A DNA stretch of 64,000 bases from Virgibacillus salexigens (lineage in GTDB: Bacteria > Bacillota > Bacilli > Bacillales > Amphibacillaceae), in contig NZ_BNEO01000003.1 in the NCBI RefSeq assembly GCF_014905415.1, positions 1-64,000 on the forward strand, read 5' to 3'. A model generated the notes under the pieces. The model was not told the DNA's origin. It worked only from the letters and a program-made list of their open reading frames with translations, and did no database searches. This document shows positions 33,786 to 42,757 of the stretch, in pieces; the first letter of the stretch is position 1, and each line of letters opens with the position of its first letter. The position numbers were made by a program, and so were the translations under genes.

Positions 33786-34821
33786 ACCACTAGGGATCTC
33801 TGTATATGTGTCTACTTTTGAATTACAAATTCCGATGTTAGAAAAGCTAAAAGGAAAAAACAGTTCCATTTTTACTTCATTTCATATTTCAGAAGAGGTA
33901 AACGATAGTTATGTGACTAAGGCAAAGGACATGTGCAAATGGCTTCATCAACATGGTTTTCAAATCATTGCAGATGTATCACCGAAAACATTAGAAATTT
34001 TTGCTCAACACGATCTTATTCGTTTTGCAGAAGATATGCATGTTTCCGTACTGCGTCTAGATTATGGCTTTGATGAACAAGAAATAACGCGGACTGCCAA
34101 GCAAATTCCAATCGCTTTTAATGCATCCACCTTAAATTTAGATGCACCATTTGTTTTAGAAGGTCACAAGTTATATGCCATGCATAATTTCTATCCAAGA
34201 CCAGAAACAGGATTAGACTGGAAGCTTTTCGAAACTATTAATCAAACAATTAAGCAAAATGGGTCTGCACAACTGGTGGCATTTATTCCAGGGGATGAAA
34301 TATTACGTGGTCCGATTTATGAAGGTCTACCAACAATAGAGACCCATCGAGAGTTGCCACCTTATGTTGCTTATTTAGATTTAATCAAGAATCATTCTGT
34401 TTATCAAGTGTTTATTGGGGATGTAACCATTTCTTCCGAGCAGCTAAAGCTGATTGAAGACTATCGATCAAGCAAGATTATCTCACTTCCTGTAAGGTTT
34501 GAATCTGATTTTGACTACTTATACGATCACGTGTATACCATTCGGATTGACTCACCAAGCGGTTTAATGCGATTGCAAGAATCGCGAGGGTATGCATCTC
34601 AAGGGAAAACGATTAACGTACAACATTGTACGGAAAGAACAAGAGGAAAAGTCACAATAGATAATGAGGCGTATAAACGTTATTCAGGAGAGATACAAAT
34701 CATGCGTCAACATTATCCAAAAGATGGAAGGGTTAATGTCATTGGCGAGATAATAGAAGGGTATGTTCCCCTTGTTGATTGTGTAAAAAATGGAGAAAAA
34801 ATCCGATTCGTCAAAATTTAA
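33778..34821 (+). CDS. mupG: 6-phospho-N-acetylmuramidase, MupG (DUF871)
   Basis: The 347-residue DUF871 protein (GISVYVSTFELQIPMLEKL; SFHISEE; YPRPETGLDWKLFE; FIPGDEILRGPIYEGLPT) matches MupG. MupG cleaves MurNAc-6-P-GlcNAc from imported disaccharides. ATG 33778 with AAGAAG 8 bases upstream is preferred over ATG 33769. It overlaps the last codons of murP, showing tight coupling. It completes a peptidoglycan-recycling operon. Confidence 0.88.
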   Translation: MPKPLGISVYVSTFELQIPMLEKLKGKNSSIFTSFHISEEVNDSYVTKAKDMCKWLHQHGFQIIADVSPKTLEIFAQHDLIRFAEDMHVSVLRLDYGFDEQEITRTAKQIPIAFNASTLNLDAPFVLEGHKLYAMHNFYPRPETGLDWKLFETINQTIKQNGSAQLVAFIPGDEILRGPIYEGLPTIETHRELPPYVAYLDLIKNHSVYQVFIGDVTISSEQLKLIEDYRSSKIISLPVRFESDFDYLYDHVYTIRIDSPSGLMRLQESRGYASQGKTINVQHCTERTRGKVTIDNEAYKRYSGEIQIMRQHYPKDGRVNVIGEIIEGYVPLVDCVKNGEKIRFVKI

Positions 34822-34905
34822 TCTGGAGAAAAGAAGATTCTCTATTCCTAGCCTGATTTTTATTACGGTGGTACAGCAGCCATTAAACAGAGAAGGGGGA
34901 ACAAG

Positions 34906-35427
34906 TTGACACATTTTGCATTACAGTTTTATGATTTTAACGAATGGGCAAACAAACAAATTTTTAGTCGACTAAACGAACTTCCGGAAGATATTTATCA
35001 TCAAGAAGTTCAAAGTGTGTTTTCATCGATATCGAAAGTACTGGCACATGTTTATCTTTCCGATCTTGGCTGGTTAGGAGTTTTTTCTGGTAGAAGTATG
35101 AACTATGCATTAAGGATAGCTGAACAATTAAAAGAAGAAACAGAGGAAACAGGGTTAGCGGACATGGAGAAGCTGTTTTTGGATTTATCTGATTGATACA
35201 AAACATTCCTTAGCCAAAAAGAAAATATAGATAAGCAGCTTGTGATTGAACATCCCTCTGGCGAGCTAATGAACACAAGCGTATCCGAATTAGTACCTCA
35301 TGTGGTGAATCACGGAACTTATCATCGAGGTAATATTACAGCTATGTTAAGGCAAATGGGCTATGCTTCTGTACCCACAGATTATGGAGTTTATTTATAT
35401 ATACAAAACAGCAATCAAACGAAATAA
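34906..35427 (+). pseudogene. DinB-family protein interrupted by a TGA
   Basis: TTG 34906 begins a DinB-like four-helix protein (FALQFYDFNEWANKQIFSRL; VLAHVYLSDLGWLGVF). A TGA at 35194-35196 interrupts it after FLDLSD. The same frame continues as YKTFLSQKENIDKQ and NTSVSELVPHVVNHGTYHRG, including the metal-binding His, to TAA 35425-35427. One base change would restore a 173-residue protein. It may be a nonsense mutation or a sequencing error. DinB proteins are thiol transferases or hydrolases of mostly unknown role. Confidence 0.75.
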
Positions 35428-35824
35428 AATATTAGAAAGTAACTTTATAATTGATGAGCAGCTCTTAAAGGGCACCTCTATTAAATACCCTTTAAGTAGT
35501 AATCCACTCTAATCCATTACAGGTTGGGGGATAGAGAGAATGGATATTGTTGGGAAAGGGGCTGCTCATTAATTCAATTCCCTTTCTGAAACAATAAAAC
35601 ACGTAAAATTGTTTTGTAGCAGCCTTCCATTTGGAATAAAGAAGATATGTATAACTAGCAGCATGTAGAAATAGTCCAATAGATGCTTTAGCTTCGATAT
35701 CATTTTGTTATAGAATATGATTCAATAAAAATAAACACTGTTTTCATCTCCATTATTGTATGCTTACATATAATTTCGATGAATGCAGTGTCTTTTAATT
35801 GGTAGTTGGAAAGGATGAATTGCA
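35428..35824. other. Intergenic region with a structured element
   Basis: A possible structured RNA or MITE-like element occupies 35455-35568 (separate entry). The remaining 250 bases to the amidohydrolase gene are A+T-rich and show no ORF. Confidence 0.5.
35455..35568. ncRNA. Candidate structured RNA or small inverted-repeat element
   Basis: Outer arms TGAGCAGC (35455-35462) and GCTGCTCA (35561-35568) close a 114-base region. Inside, TTAAAGGG (35465-35472) pairs with CCCTTTAA (35488-35495). AATCCAT near 35510 can pair with ATGGAT near 35540. This gives a three-stem layout with no ORF. The extended outer arms (ATTGATGAGCAGC against GCTGCTCATTAATTCAAT) could instead be the ends of a miniature transposable element. 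No known family is recognised. Confidence 0.35.
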
Positions 35825-37438
35825 ATGAAAAAGCTATATTATGGTGGAGAAATTATCACGATGGAAAAAGACAAGGAACCAGTAGAAGCTGTATTGGTGG
35901 AGGATGGTGTCATTCAAGACTTAGGATCGTTATCCAAATTGGAACCACTATTCCAAGATGACAACATCGAAAAACATAATCTAGAAGGAAATACACTATT
36001 ACCTTCCTTCATTGATCCCCATAGCCATATTTCGATGGTTGGTCCTGTTGCAGCTTTGTGTGATTTAAGTGAATGTGATAATTTCAATGAGATTGTGGAC
36101 CAATTGAAGGCGTATATAAAAGAGAAGCAATTAAAAGATTCCGATCCAGTGATCGGTTTTGGTTACGACCATAATGTATTACAAGAAGCGGAGCATCCAA
36201 CCAAGGAAGTTCTTAATCAAGTGTCAATGGATAGAATAGTTATCGTTATGCATACATCTGGGCATATGGGCTGCGTCAATGACTTGGCCTTACAAATTGC
36301 TGGCATTGATGAAAATACCAAAGATCATGAAGGCGGCACAATTGGTAGAGTACAAGGAACACTAGAGCCTAATGGGTATTTAGAAGAGGCGAGTATGATG
36401 GCTATGCGAGAAAAGTTAACGGGTGACATGGGGACAAATTTTGCAGCCATGATGCAGCAAGGACAAGAGATGTATATCAAAAATGGGATTACGACATGCC
36501 AGGACGGGGCGACAAGTAAAGAAATCATGCAGCTTTTTCATACCTTAGCAGATGAGAATGCACTCATGATAGATGTCGTTGCCTATCCATTAGTAATGGA
36601 AACACCGACAGAATTGCTGGAACAATATAAAAGATACGCTAAAAAATACAGCAATCGTTTTAAACTAGGGGGGTATAAGCTTTTCTTAGACGGTTCTCCA
36701 CAAGGAAAAACAGCTTGGTTAACTGAACCATATGAAGGGGAAACAGATTACAAAGGATACGCATGGTATCAGGATGAAGAAGTGCGGCAATTCGCTTTAA
36801 CTGCAATAAATGATGATGTTCAACTACTGACACACTGTAATGGCGATGCCGCATCAGATCAATTACTACGAAGCTATGCGAATGCTTTGCAGGTCTCAAC
36901 TAATCCGAATAAACATAAGCTGCGCCCAGTGATGATTCATTGTCAAACTGTACGTGATGATCAATTAGATGAAATGCTGAAATTGGATATGATTCCATCG
37001 ATTTTCAATGTGCACACCTACTATTGGGGAGATGTACATCTTAAAAACTTAGGAGCAGAGCGAGGCAGCAGGATTAGTCCAGCAAAAACAGCTTTTGATA
37101 AAGGATTGGCTGTGAATTTTCACCAGGACTCTCCTGTAGTTAAACCTGACATGCTTCATGCCATATGGTGTGCTGTGAATCGTAAAACAAGAAGTGGAAG
37201 TACCATCGGTGAGCAGGAATGTGTTACTGTGTACGAAGCATTACAAGCTGTTACCATCAATGCGGCGTATCAATATTTTGAGGAGAATACTAAAGGAAGT
37301 ATTGCCATTGGGAAATACGCCGATTTAGTAATATTAGACCAGAACCCACTTACCGCGAATAAAGAGGAGATTAATAAGATTAACGTACTAGAGACCATTA
37401 AAGAAGGAAGTACGATTTACCAAAAGAATGAGACATGA
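35825..37438 (+). CDS. Amidohydrolase family protein (YtcJ/NfdA-like)
   Basis: The 537-residue protein is an Amidohydrolase_3 (YtcJ-like) metal hydrolase: HSH in FIDPHSHISM (about residue 63), KLFLDGSPQGKTAWL with the bridging Lys region, LLTHCNGDAASDQ, MIHCQTV and FHQDSPVVKPD. Relatives hydrolyse N-substituted formamides and other amides, and the substrate here is unknown. There is no signal peptide. The gene stands alone between a structured intergenic element and a long hairpin terminator. ATG 35825 follows GGAAAGGATGAA. Confidence 0.85.
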   Translation: MKKLYYGGEIITMEKDKEPVEAVLVEDGVIQDLGSLSKLEPLFQDDNIEKHNLEGNTLLPSFIDPHSHISMVGPVAALCDLSECDNFNEIVDQLKAYIKEKQLKDSDPVIGFGYDHNVLQEAEHPTKEVLNQVSMDRIVIVMHTSGHMGCVNDLALQIAGIDENTKDHEGGTIGRVQGTLEPNGYLEEASMMAMREKLTGDMGTNFAAMMQQGQEMYIKNGITTCQDGATSKEIMQLFHTLADENALMIDVVAYPLVMETPTELLEQYKRYAKKYSNRFKLGGYKLFLDGSPQGKTAWLTEPYEGETDYKGYAWYQDEEVRQFALTAINDDVQLLTHCNGDAASDQLLRSYANALQVSTNPNKHKLRPVMIHCQTVRDDQLDEMLKLDMIPSIFNVHTYYWGDVHLKNLGAERGSRISPAKTAFDKGLAVNFHQDSPVVKPDMLHAIWCAVNRKTRSGSTIGEQECVTVYEALQAVTINAAYQYFEENTKGSIAIGKYADLVILDQNPLTANKEEINKINVLETIKEGSTIYQKNET

Positions 37439-37535
37439 ACATCATGCTTGGACTCTCAATGAGAAGGTATTCGTTTAAAAGAAAGGCTTCTTGATTTACC
37501 CTTGTAGCTTGATTTATCAAAGTAAAAAGAATATA

Positions 37536-37568
37536 AAGCCTAATTTCTCCATGCGAGAAATTAGGCTT
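37536..37568. terminator. Long perfect hairpin after the amidohydrolase gene
   Basis: AAGCCTAATTTCTC (37536-37549) and GAGAAATTAGGCTT (37555-37568) form a perfect 14-bp stem with a 5-base loop. It sits between the amidohydrolase gene (plus) and the small lipoprotein gene (minus) and can act on both. Confidence 0.8.
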
Positions 37569-37648
37569 AATTTGTAATAGCTTTTTCATAAAGATGTATC
37601 CATGTTTTGATATTATTTAGAAACATGGAGAGGTAATCATCCTGGTTC

Positions 37649-37816
37649 TTATTGGTTTTGTTCCTCTTCTAATTCGTTTCCTTGATCCTGCTGTTGTTCC
37701 GTAGGCTCTTCGCTCGGATCTGGTTCCTGCTCATCATTTGTTGTCCCACATCCAAACAACAAACCAGTAGAAAGAAGTGCTGTGAAAATGGCAACTGGTA
37801 ATTTCTTTTCCTTCAT
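37649..37816 (-). CDS. Small acidic lipoprotein
   Basis: A 55-residue ORF starts at ATG 37816 behind GAGGTGATTAGT. Signal MKEKKLPVAIFTALLS and lipobox LLFGC are followed by a short tail of Glu, Gln and Pro (EQEPDPSEEPTEQQQDQ). The composition is that of small Bacillaceae lipoproteins of unknown function. It is convergent with the amidohydrolase gene. Confidence 0.7.
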   Translation of the reverse strand: MKEKKLPVAIFTALLSTGLLFGCGTTNDEQEPDPSEEPTEQQQDQGNELEEEQNQ

Positions 37817-38032
37817 ACTAATCACCTCATTTAGAATTTTTAATTGCTCCCTTATTTTTACCCAGATTAATTGTACCTATTCTTGTTAGATAAAAAGAAG
37901 ATCAATTGATGAAGGGTTTTTTTGCAAAAGCTATTTAGCTGCTCTCTTGTAAATACTTCTTAGATAAGTTGGGATACTATTTCATGAATACAGTTATAAA
38001 AGACTTTTAAAGATATCGGAGTTTACTAAAAA

Positions 38033-38713
38033 ATGACATTATTGCACTTAACTATCGAACTTATCGTCGGTTTTTTTGTTTTATTTATCATCGTTAAATT
38101 TGTAGGGAAAAAGATCATTGATCAAATATCTCCTTTTACTTTTATCGCGGCTATTGTATTAGGAGAATTACTTGGAAATGCATTATACGATAATAAAATA
38201 GGTGTTTTTTATATCGTGTATTCTTTGATCATCTGGGGAGGTTTACTTTTCTTGGTGGAGTATCTAAGCCAAAAACTCCTATCCTTCAGGGGTATGGTAG
38301 AAGGGAAACCCTCTGCACTAATTAAAAATGGCGTTGTAGATCGAGAAGCATTAAGGAAAAACAGGATAAACTTAAATCAGCTGCAAAGTCTTCTCCGACA
38401 AAGCGAAACCTTTTCAATACGTGAGGTTGCTTATTGCTATTTAGAAGCAAACGGATCAATTAGTATTTTAAAAAAATCAAAGTATCAAAAAACGGCTCAG
38501 GAAGATTTCAATATGCCTTCAAAAGTAGTCTCCGTCCCTGTCACCATAATAAGGGACGGTAATGTTTTATGGGATGAAATAAATGATCTGGGCTATGATG
38601 AATCGTGGTTAATATCACAGCTGAATTCCCAGAATATTACTGACTATAAAGATGTTTTTATTGCCGAATGGCTCCATAAAGACGGTCTTTTTGTACAGCC
38701 ATTCAAGAATTAA
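38033..38713 (+). CDS. DUF421 membrane protein (YetF-like)
   Basis: The 226-residue protein has three N-terminal hydrophobic helices, then the DUF421 soluble part: GKPSALIKNGVVDREALRKN and LNQLQSLLRQ, followed by SIREVAYCYLEANGSISILK. YetF-type proteins are membrane proteins of spore-formers with unknown or germination-related roles. It stands alone with its own start at ATG 38033. Confidence 0.85.
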   Translation: MTLLHLTIELIVGFFVLFIIVKFVGKKIIDQISPFTFIAAIVLGELLGNALYDNKIGVFYIVYSLIIWGGLLFLVEYLSQKLLSFRGMVEGKPSALIKNGVVDREALRKNRINLNQLQSLLRQSETFSIREVAYCYLEANGSISILKKSKYQKTAQEDFNMPSKVVSVPVTIIRDGNVLWDEINDLGYDESWLISQLNSQNITDYKDVFIAEWLHKDGLFVQPFKN

Positions 38714-38814
38714 ACGTTAGTTACATTCATTGCAGAGAGAGTGAATGATAATCACAACTCCGTAATATAGTATGTTATATTCATATTGATAAAGTCATGG
38801 AAGGAGCATAATAC

Positions 38815-38882
38815 ATGTGTTGCTCATGCTGTCCAGTAACTGATAAACCCCTTATCTAAAAATGAAATTTAATTAGATAAGG
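38815..38882 (+). promoter_or_regulatory. Leader peptide and SD-sequestering hairpin (translational attenuator)
   Basis: A 14-residue ORF (MCCSCCPVTDKPLI, 38815-38859) has its own AAGGAG ribosome site (38801-38806). Its last codons form the left arm CCTTATCTAA (38850-38859) of a perfect 10-bp hairpin with TTAGATAAGG (38873-38882). That right arm contains part of the AAGGAG (38879-38884) of the nucleotidyltransferase gene. A ribosome stalled on the leader would open the stem and expose the ribosome site. This is the arrangement of drug-inducible translation attenuators such as those of erm and cat genes. Confidence 0.75.
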
Positions 38883-38892
38883 AGATGAAAAC

Positions 38893-39699
38893 ATGTTAAT
38901 TCAAAATAAAATGATTCAACGTGTGAGAGAGAAATGTATTCAAGATGATTCCGTTTCAGCTGGTATGATGTATGGATCTTTTACAAAAGGTGAAGGAGAC
39001 CAGTATTCTGATGTTGAGTTTTATATATTCATTGAAAATGATAAGATGGACGATTTCAGCCCAAGACAATGGATTTCTGAAGTCTATCCATTTGACTTGA
39101 TCTTCTATAATGAGTATGGAACGGAGGTAGTGATTTTTACAAATATGATTCGTGGAGAATTTCACTTTCTACCTGAATCAGAAATAGGAATCATAAAAAG
39201 TTTTAAACCGACGGGTGTTTTTCCAAATACGGATGCTATGTATATTTACGATTCGACAAAAAAATTAAAGGTTTTACTCGACGCTTTAGGTGGGGATGGC
39301 CCAAAGCGAATGACAGATGAGAATGTAAACTTCGCCTATAATAATTTTGTGAATGCTTGGTTGATGGGGGTAAACATTATGAAACGGGGGGAGCTAGCAC
39401 GCTCTCTAGAGGTTCTCACCCATGTACAAAAATTTATCTTACGGCTAATAAGGGTCAAAGAACAAACGGTGGGGCGTTGGTTCAATAGTACGAAAAATTT
39501 AGAAGAAGATATAAGCATTGAATCGTACAATGACTATGTTTCGATTACGTCAGCATTAAAAGAAAATGAGTTAACAGATGCGTATAAAAATGCCTTAAAG
39601 TTAGCCGAAAAATTATATGATGTATTGGCTGTTCACTATAAGCTAGAAGTAAATAAAGATGTGATTGGTAACCTATATAGTTATTATCTCGAGAAATAA
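38893..39699 (+). CDS. Lincosamide nucleotidyltransferase-like protein (Lnu(B) family)
   Basis: The 268-residue nucleotidyltransferase has MMYGSFTKGEGDQYSDVEFY, with the GSxxxGxxxxxSDxE catalytic pattern, then NEYGTEVVIFTNMIRGEFHF and WLMGVNIMKRGELARSLEVL. It agrees in length and in these segments with lincosamide nucleotidyltransferase Lnu(B) as I remember it, but residues differ throughout. It should transfer AMP to a hydroxyl of lincomycin or clindamycin. ATG 38893 is 8 bases after an AAGGAG that lies partly in the attenuator stem. Expression is therefore predicted to be drug-inducible. Confidence 0.8.
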   Translation: MLIQNKMIQRVREKCIQDDSVSAGMMYGSFTKGEGDQYSDVEFYIFIENDKMDDFSPRQWISEVYPFDLIFYNEYGTEVVIFTNMIRGEFHFLPESEIGIIKSFKPTGVFPNTDAMYIYDSTKKLKVLLDALGGDGPKRMTDENVNFAYNNFVNAWLMGVNIMKRGELARSLEVLTHVQKFILRLIRVKEQTVGRWFNSTKNLEEDISIESYNDYVSITSALKENELTDAYKNALKLAEKLYDVLAVHYKLEVNKDVIGNLYSYYLEK

Positions 39700-39723
39700 A
39701 ATCAATTACGTTAGCAAAGTTAC

Positions 39724-39755
39724 AGGGCGCTATCCGGAGTATGGATATGCGCTCT
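39724..39755 (+). repeat. Dispersed imperfect-hairpin repeat, copy 8 (partial)
   Basis: GGGCGCTATCCGG, AGTATGGAT and ATGCGCTC reproduce the first block. It lies 24 bases behind the nucleotidyltransferase stop. Confidence 0.45.
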
Positions 39756-39864
39756 ATATTATTTCATGAAGATTTTGGTTTAAGAACTTAGATTATCTTG
39801 CCTTTTTACCATGCATGATTATACTTAGATCCATACAAAGTGCAATAAAAGGAGGAGTTGAACC

Positions 39865-40324
39865 ATGAAGCAGCGTTTTAACTACATGAAAACGATTCAG
39901 AGGTTCTCAGATTAATGATTCAATTGGAGAAGTACAGGAATACAACGGGTTTGAGAATGAATTAATCGAATTAATAAAAATTCGGGCATCTCAAATAAAT
40001 GGTACTGCGTTGACTTGGATATACACACAAAGGATGCCCGAGTACATGGGGAAACGGGACAAAGAATTTACTGTTTACCTGGTTGACGTGAATCTCATTT
40101 CTATTCCGAGTCTGAAAAGGCAGCGCTTGAATTAACAGAAGCTGTTACAACGATATCAGTAAATGGTATACCAGACGATCTTTATGAAAAGAGGGAGCCT
40201 TCATTTTAATGAAAAGCAATATATTAATCTTGTTACTATTATCGTAACAATTAATGGTTGGAACCGGTCGGCTATTTCATCCCAACGCTTACCAGGAAAT
40301 TACAAACCTTTAACGGTAAAGTAA
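39865..40324 (+). pseudogene. Carboxymuconolactone decarboxylase/AhpD-like gene, degraded
   Basis: ATG 39865 (MKQRFNYMKT, behind GGAGG) is followed by a frameshift within 50 bases. Later frames give ENELIELIKIRASQINGT, then CVDL..HTKDARVHGETGQR, FYSESEKAALELTEAVTTIS and TIIVTINGWNRSAISSQR. Together this is a typical CMD/AhpD-like alkylhydroperoxidase ending near TAA 40322-40324. There are several frameshifts and at least one TGA in the middle. The catalytic CxxC region is disrupted. Clearly inactive. Confidence 0.8.
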
Positions 40325-40440
40325 ATTTGGCAATATAAAATCCTTTATATTCAGAATTGATACGAGGAGGTTGTTCTTGCCGTTATATAGCTTGTTATGC
40401 GACGTTTACACAATAATTAACGACTTTGTAGATTTTTTGA

Positions 40441-40500
40441 TTGAATCATAAAGTATCTTATGCTAATATTTAGACGCTGAATATTTAGACGTCTAAATAT
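40441..40500 (+). promoter_or_regulatory. Promoter and palindromic operator of the SDR-MFS operon
   Basis: -35 TTGAAT (40441-40446) and -10 TAATAT (40464-40469) are spaced by 17. ATATTTAGAC and GTCTAAATAT (40481-40500) form a perfect 20-bp palindrome over the start region. The half element AATATTTAGACG also occurs at 40465, inside the -10. The likely ligand of this site is the MarR protein encoded last in the operon. Confidence 0.65.
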
Positions 40501-40561
40501 AGATGTGAGTAGTTCATTAATATTTTCCGCTTACTAAATGACTAAGAAAGGAGAATAATTT

Positions 40562-41368
40562 ATGGGAAGAATACAAAATAAAGTTGCATTAGTAACAGGT
40601 GGAGCATCTGGAATTGCTTTATCAACAGCTCATCTTCTGGCAAATGAAGGGGCAAAAGTTGTCATAGGTGATTTTAATATCGAGGGAGCAGAGAAAGTAG
40701 CAAAGTCCATCGTAAGTCGAGGTGGGGTAGCTACAGCAAAATTCCTCGACGCTTCAAATGCTGAGTCCATTAAAGAAGCGGTTGATTATACAGTAGAGAC
40801 GTTTGGAAAACTTAATGTACTATTCAATAATGTTGGAGTAACGAATATTAACAAAGATTTAGACGTAGTAAACATCGATCTAGGTGAATGGGATCGGATT
40901 ATGAATGTTAATGCGAAGAGTGTTCTTCTTGGCAGCAGATATGCAATCCCGCACATGGTTGAAGCTGGTGGTGGTTCAATCATCAATACGGCATCTATGG
41001 GGGGAGTTGCATCCGATGCTATTCGTACAGCTTATGGAGCTTCCAAGGCTGCTGTTGTAAATTTAACAAAGTATATTGCTACTCAATATGGAAAAGACTA
41101 TATTCGCTGCAATGCAGTTGCACCAGGATTAATTTTAACGCCTGCAGCTGAAAGTAATATGTCGGAAGCTGTATTGGATATCTTTAAAAAGTATAATGCA
41201 CTCCCATACAATGGGGAACCAGATGATATTGGATATACCGTATTATTCCTTGCTTCAGATGAGTCAAAATATATTACAGGTCAAACCATCGAAGTGGAAG
41301 GTGGTCACTATATCGCTAATCCAACTATTGCGGACTCCAATGCCTTTATAAATAGCCAAGATAAATAA
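40562..41368 (+). CDS. SDR-family oxidoreductase 1 of the SDR-MFS operon
   Basis: The 268-residue classical SDR has VTGGASGIALSTAHLLANEG, FNNVGV, SIINTASMGG and the catalytic YGASKAA. The C-terminus is YITGQTIEVEGG with a short extra tail. ATG 40562 follows AAGGAG. It is the first gene of an operon with an MFS transporter, two more SDR genes and a MarR regulator. The set resembles a small catabolic pathway for an alcohol, sterol or hydroxy acid. No substrate can be named. Confidence 0.88.
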   Translation: MGRIQNKVALVTGGASGIALSTAHLLANEGAKVVIGDFNIEGAEKVAKSIVSRGGVATAKFLDASNAESIKEAVDYTVETFGKLNVLFNNVGVTNINKDLDVVNIDLGEWDRIMNVNAKSVLLGSRYAIPHMVEAGGGSIINTASMGGVASDAIRTAYGASKAAVVNLTKYIATQYGKDYIRCNAVAPGLILTPAAESNMSEAVLDIFKKYNALPYNGEPDDIGYTVLFLASDESKYITGQTIEVEGGHYIANPTIADSNAFINSQDK

Positions 41369-41447
41369 TGTTTAACGGTAGCAATATAAAGCATACCCCC
41401 ATACATGAATGGCGTAATTTAAAAATATATAAGGGGAATATTAACAA

Positions 41448-42710
41448 ATGAGTCAAATTAAAAGCAAAATTCATTTTGCATGGTTCGTATTAGTGGGACT
41501 ATGTATTATCGTTGGTTTGGGGAAGGCAGGTTTAAATAATACTGCTGGACTATTCATCACACCAGTATCTAAAGACCTAGACATAGGTGTAGGGAATTTA
41601 ACATTATATTTAAGTATCTCATCAATTGTAACGATGGTATTTTTGCCAATTGGTGGAAGGATTCTGGCAAAGTATGATGTACGAACGGTATTAATCGTTG
41701 CGATTCTTTTACAAGCAGGGGCTTTCTCCATGTTTGGATTAATGAACTCTGTTTGGGGATGGTATATCTTCTCAATCCCACTAGCGATCGGAGGAGTATT
41801 CATTACAGTTATTGCAGGACCAGTTGTAATCAATACTTGGTTCAAAAAGCGTAATGGGATTGCGCTTGGTATCTTGTCAGCATTTGGTGGAGTACTAGGG
41901 GTATTCACACAACCGATAGTTGGAAATTTAATTACTAATCTGGGTTGGAGAACATCTTATTATGCAATAGGTATTGCTGTTATTATTATTGTTATACCAA
42001 CCGTTTTATTTCTTATTAGAAATAGCCCTAAGGATAAAGGATTAGTTCAATACGGGGCTGAAAGTGTAGCCGAGGGAGAAGAATCAAATGGGGCATCTAC
42101 TAATTCGGGTATCACATTCAAAGATGCCAAAAAGTCATTAGCATTTTTGCTTTTGGCACTATTTTTCTTTATCATTACTGCGGTTTCAAGTTTTACTATC
42201 CATATACCAACTTATTTAGCAAATCAAGGATATGATGTGAAATTTACTGGGAATGCAATGGCAGCAACAGCACTAGGGGTTTTTATTGGTTCATTACTCT
42301 TTGGGTACTTAACGGATCGTATTGGAGTTAAAATCACTTCTTTATTGGCAATGTTGATTGGTTTATTATCAATAACCATGTTACTTTTGTTTGTAGATGT
42401 AGTTACATTGATTATTGTTGCACTAGTGTTATTTGGGTGTATGACATCTTCCATTGGGACGATAGCACCTGCTTTGACGACAGCAATGTTTGGAAGTCGT
42501 GATTATAGTCAAATTTACTCTACGGTTTCTTTAGGATTAGCAGTCGCTTCAGTTATTGCCCTCCCTGCATATGGATATATATTTGATTTTTCAGGAAGCT
42601 ATGTACCAGCCTTTTATATAATTATTGGGATGTTTGTACTCAATATTCTATTTGTTATTTTAGCATTTCATAATAAAGAGAAAATGGTCCAAGAGGGATT
42701 ATGGAGGTAA
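41448..42710 (+). CDS. MFS transporter (OFA-like)
   Basis: The 420-residue protein has 12 hydrophobic helices. It opens with HFAWFVLVGLCIIVGLGKAG and has AGPVVINTWFKKRNGIALGI and GSLLFGYLTDRIGVK, placing it in the monocarboxylate/oxalate-formate-antiporter-like (OFA) branch of the major facilitator superfamily. It probably imports the substrate of the flanking SDR enzymes, an inference from position. ATG 41448 follows AAGGGGAA. Confidence 0.85.
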   Translation: MSQIKSKIHFAWFVLVGLCIIVGLGKAGLNNTAGLFITPVSKDLDIGVGNLTLYLSISSIVTMVFLPIGGRILAKYDVRTVLIVAILLQAGAFSMFGLMNSVWGWYIFSIPLAIGGVFITVIAGPVVINTWFKKRNGIALGILSAFGGVLGVFTQPIVGNLITNLGWRTSYYAIGIAVIIIVIPTVLFLIRNSPKDKGLVQYGAESVAEGEESNGASTNSGITFKDAKKSLAFLLLALFFFIITAVSSFTIHIPTYLANQGYDVKFTGNAMAATALGVFIGSLLFGYLTDRIGVKITSLLAMLIGLLSITMLLLFVDVVTLIIVALVLFGCMTSSIGTIAPALTTAMFGSRDYSQIYSTVSLGLAVASVIALPAYGYIFDFSGSYVPAFYIIIGMFVLNILFVILAFHNKEKMVQEGLWR

Positions 42711-42757
42711 TCTCCAATATAACCCTTTCTATTCCAAATAAGTGAAGGATGATTTTA

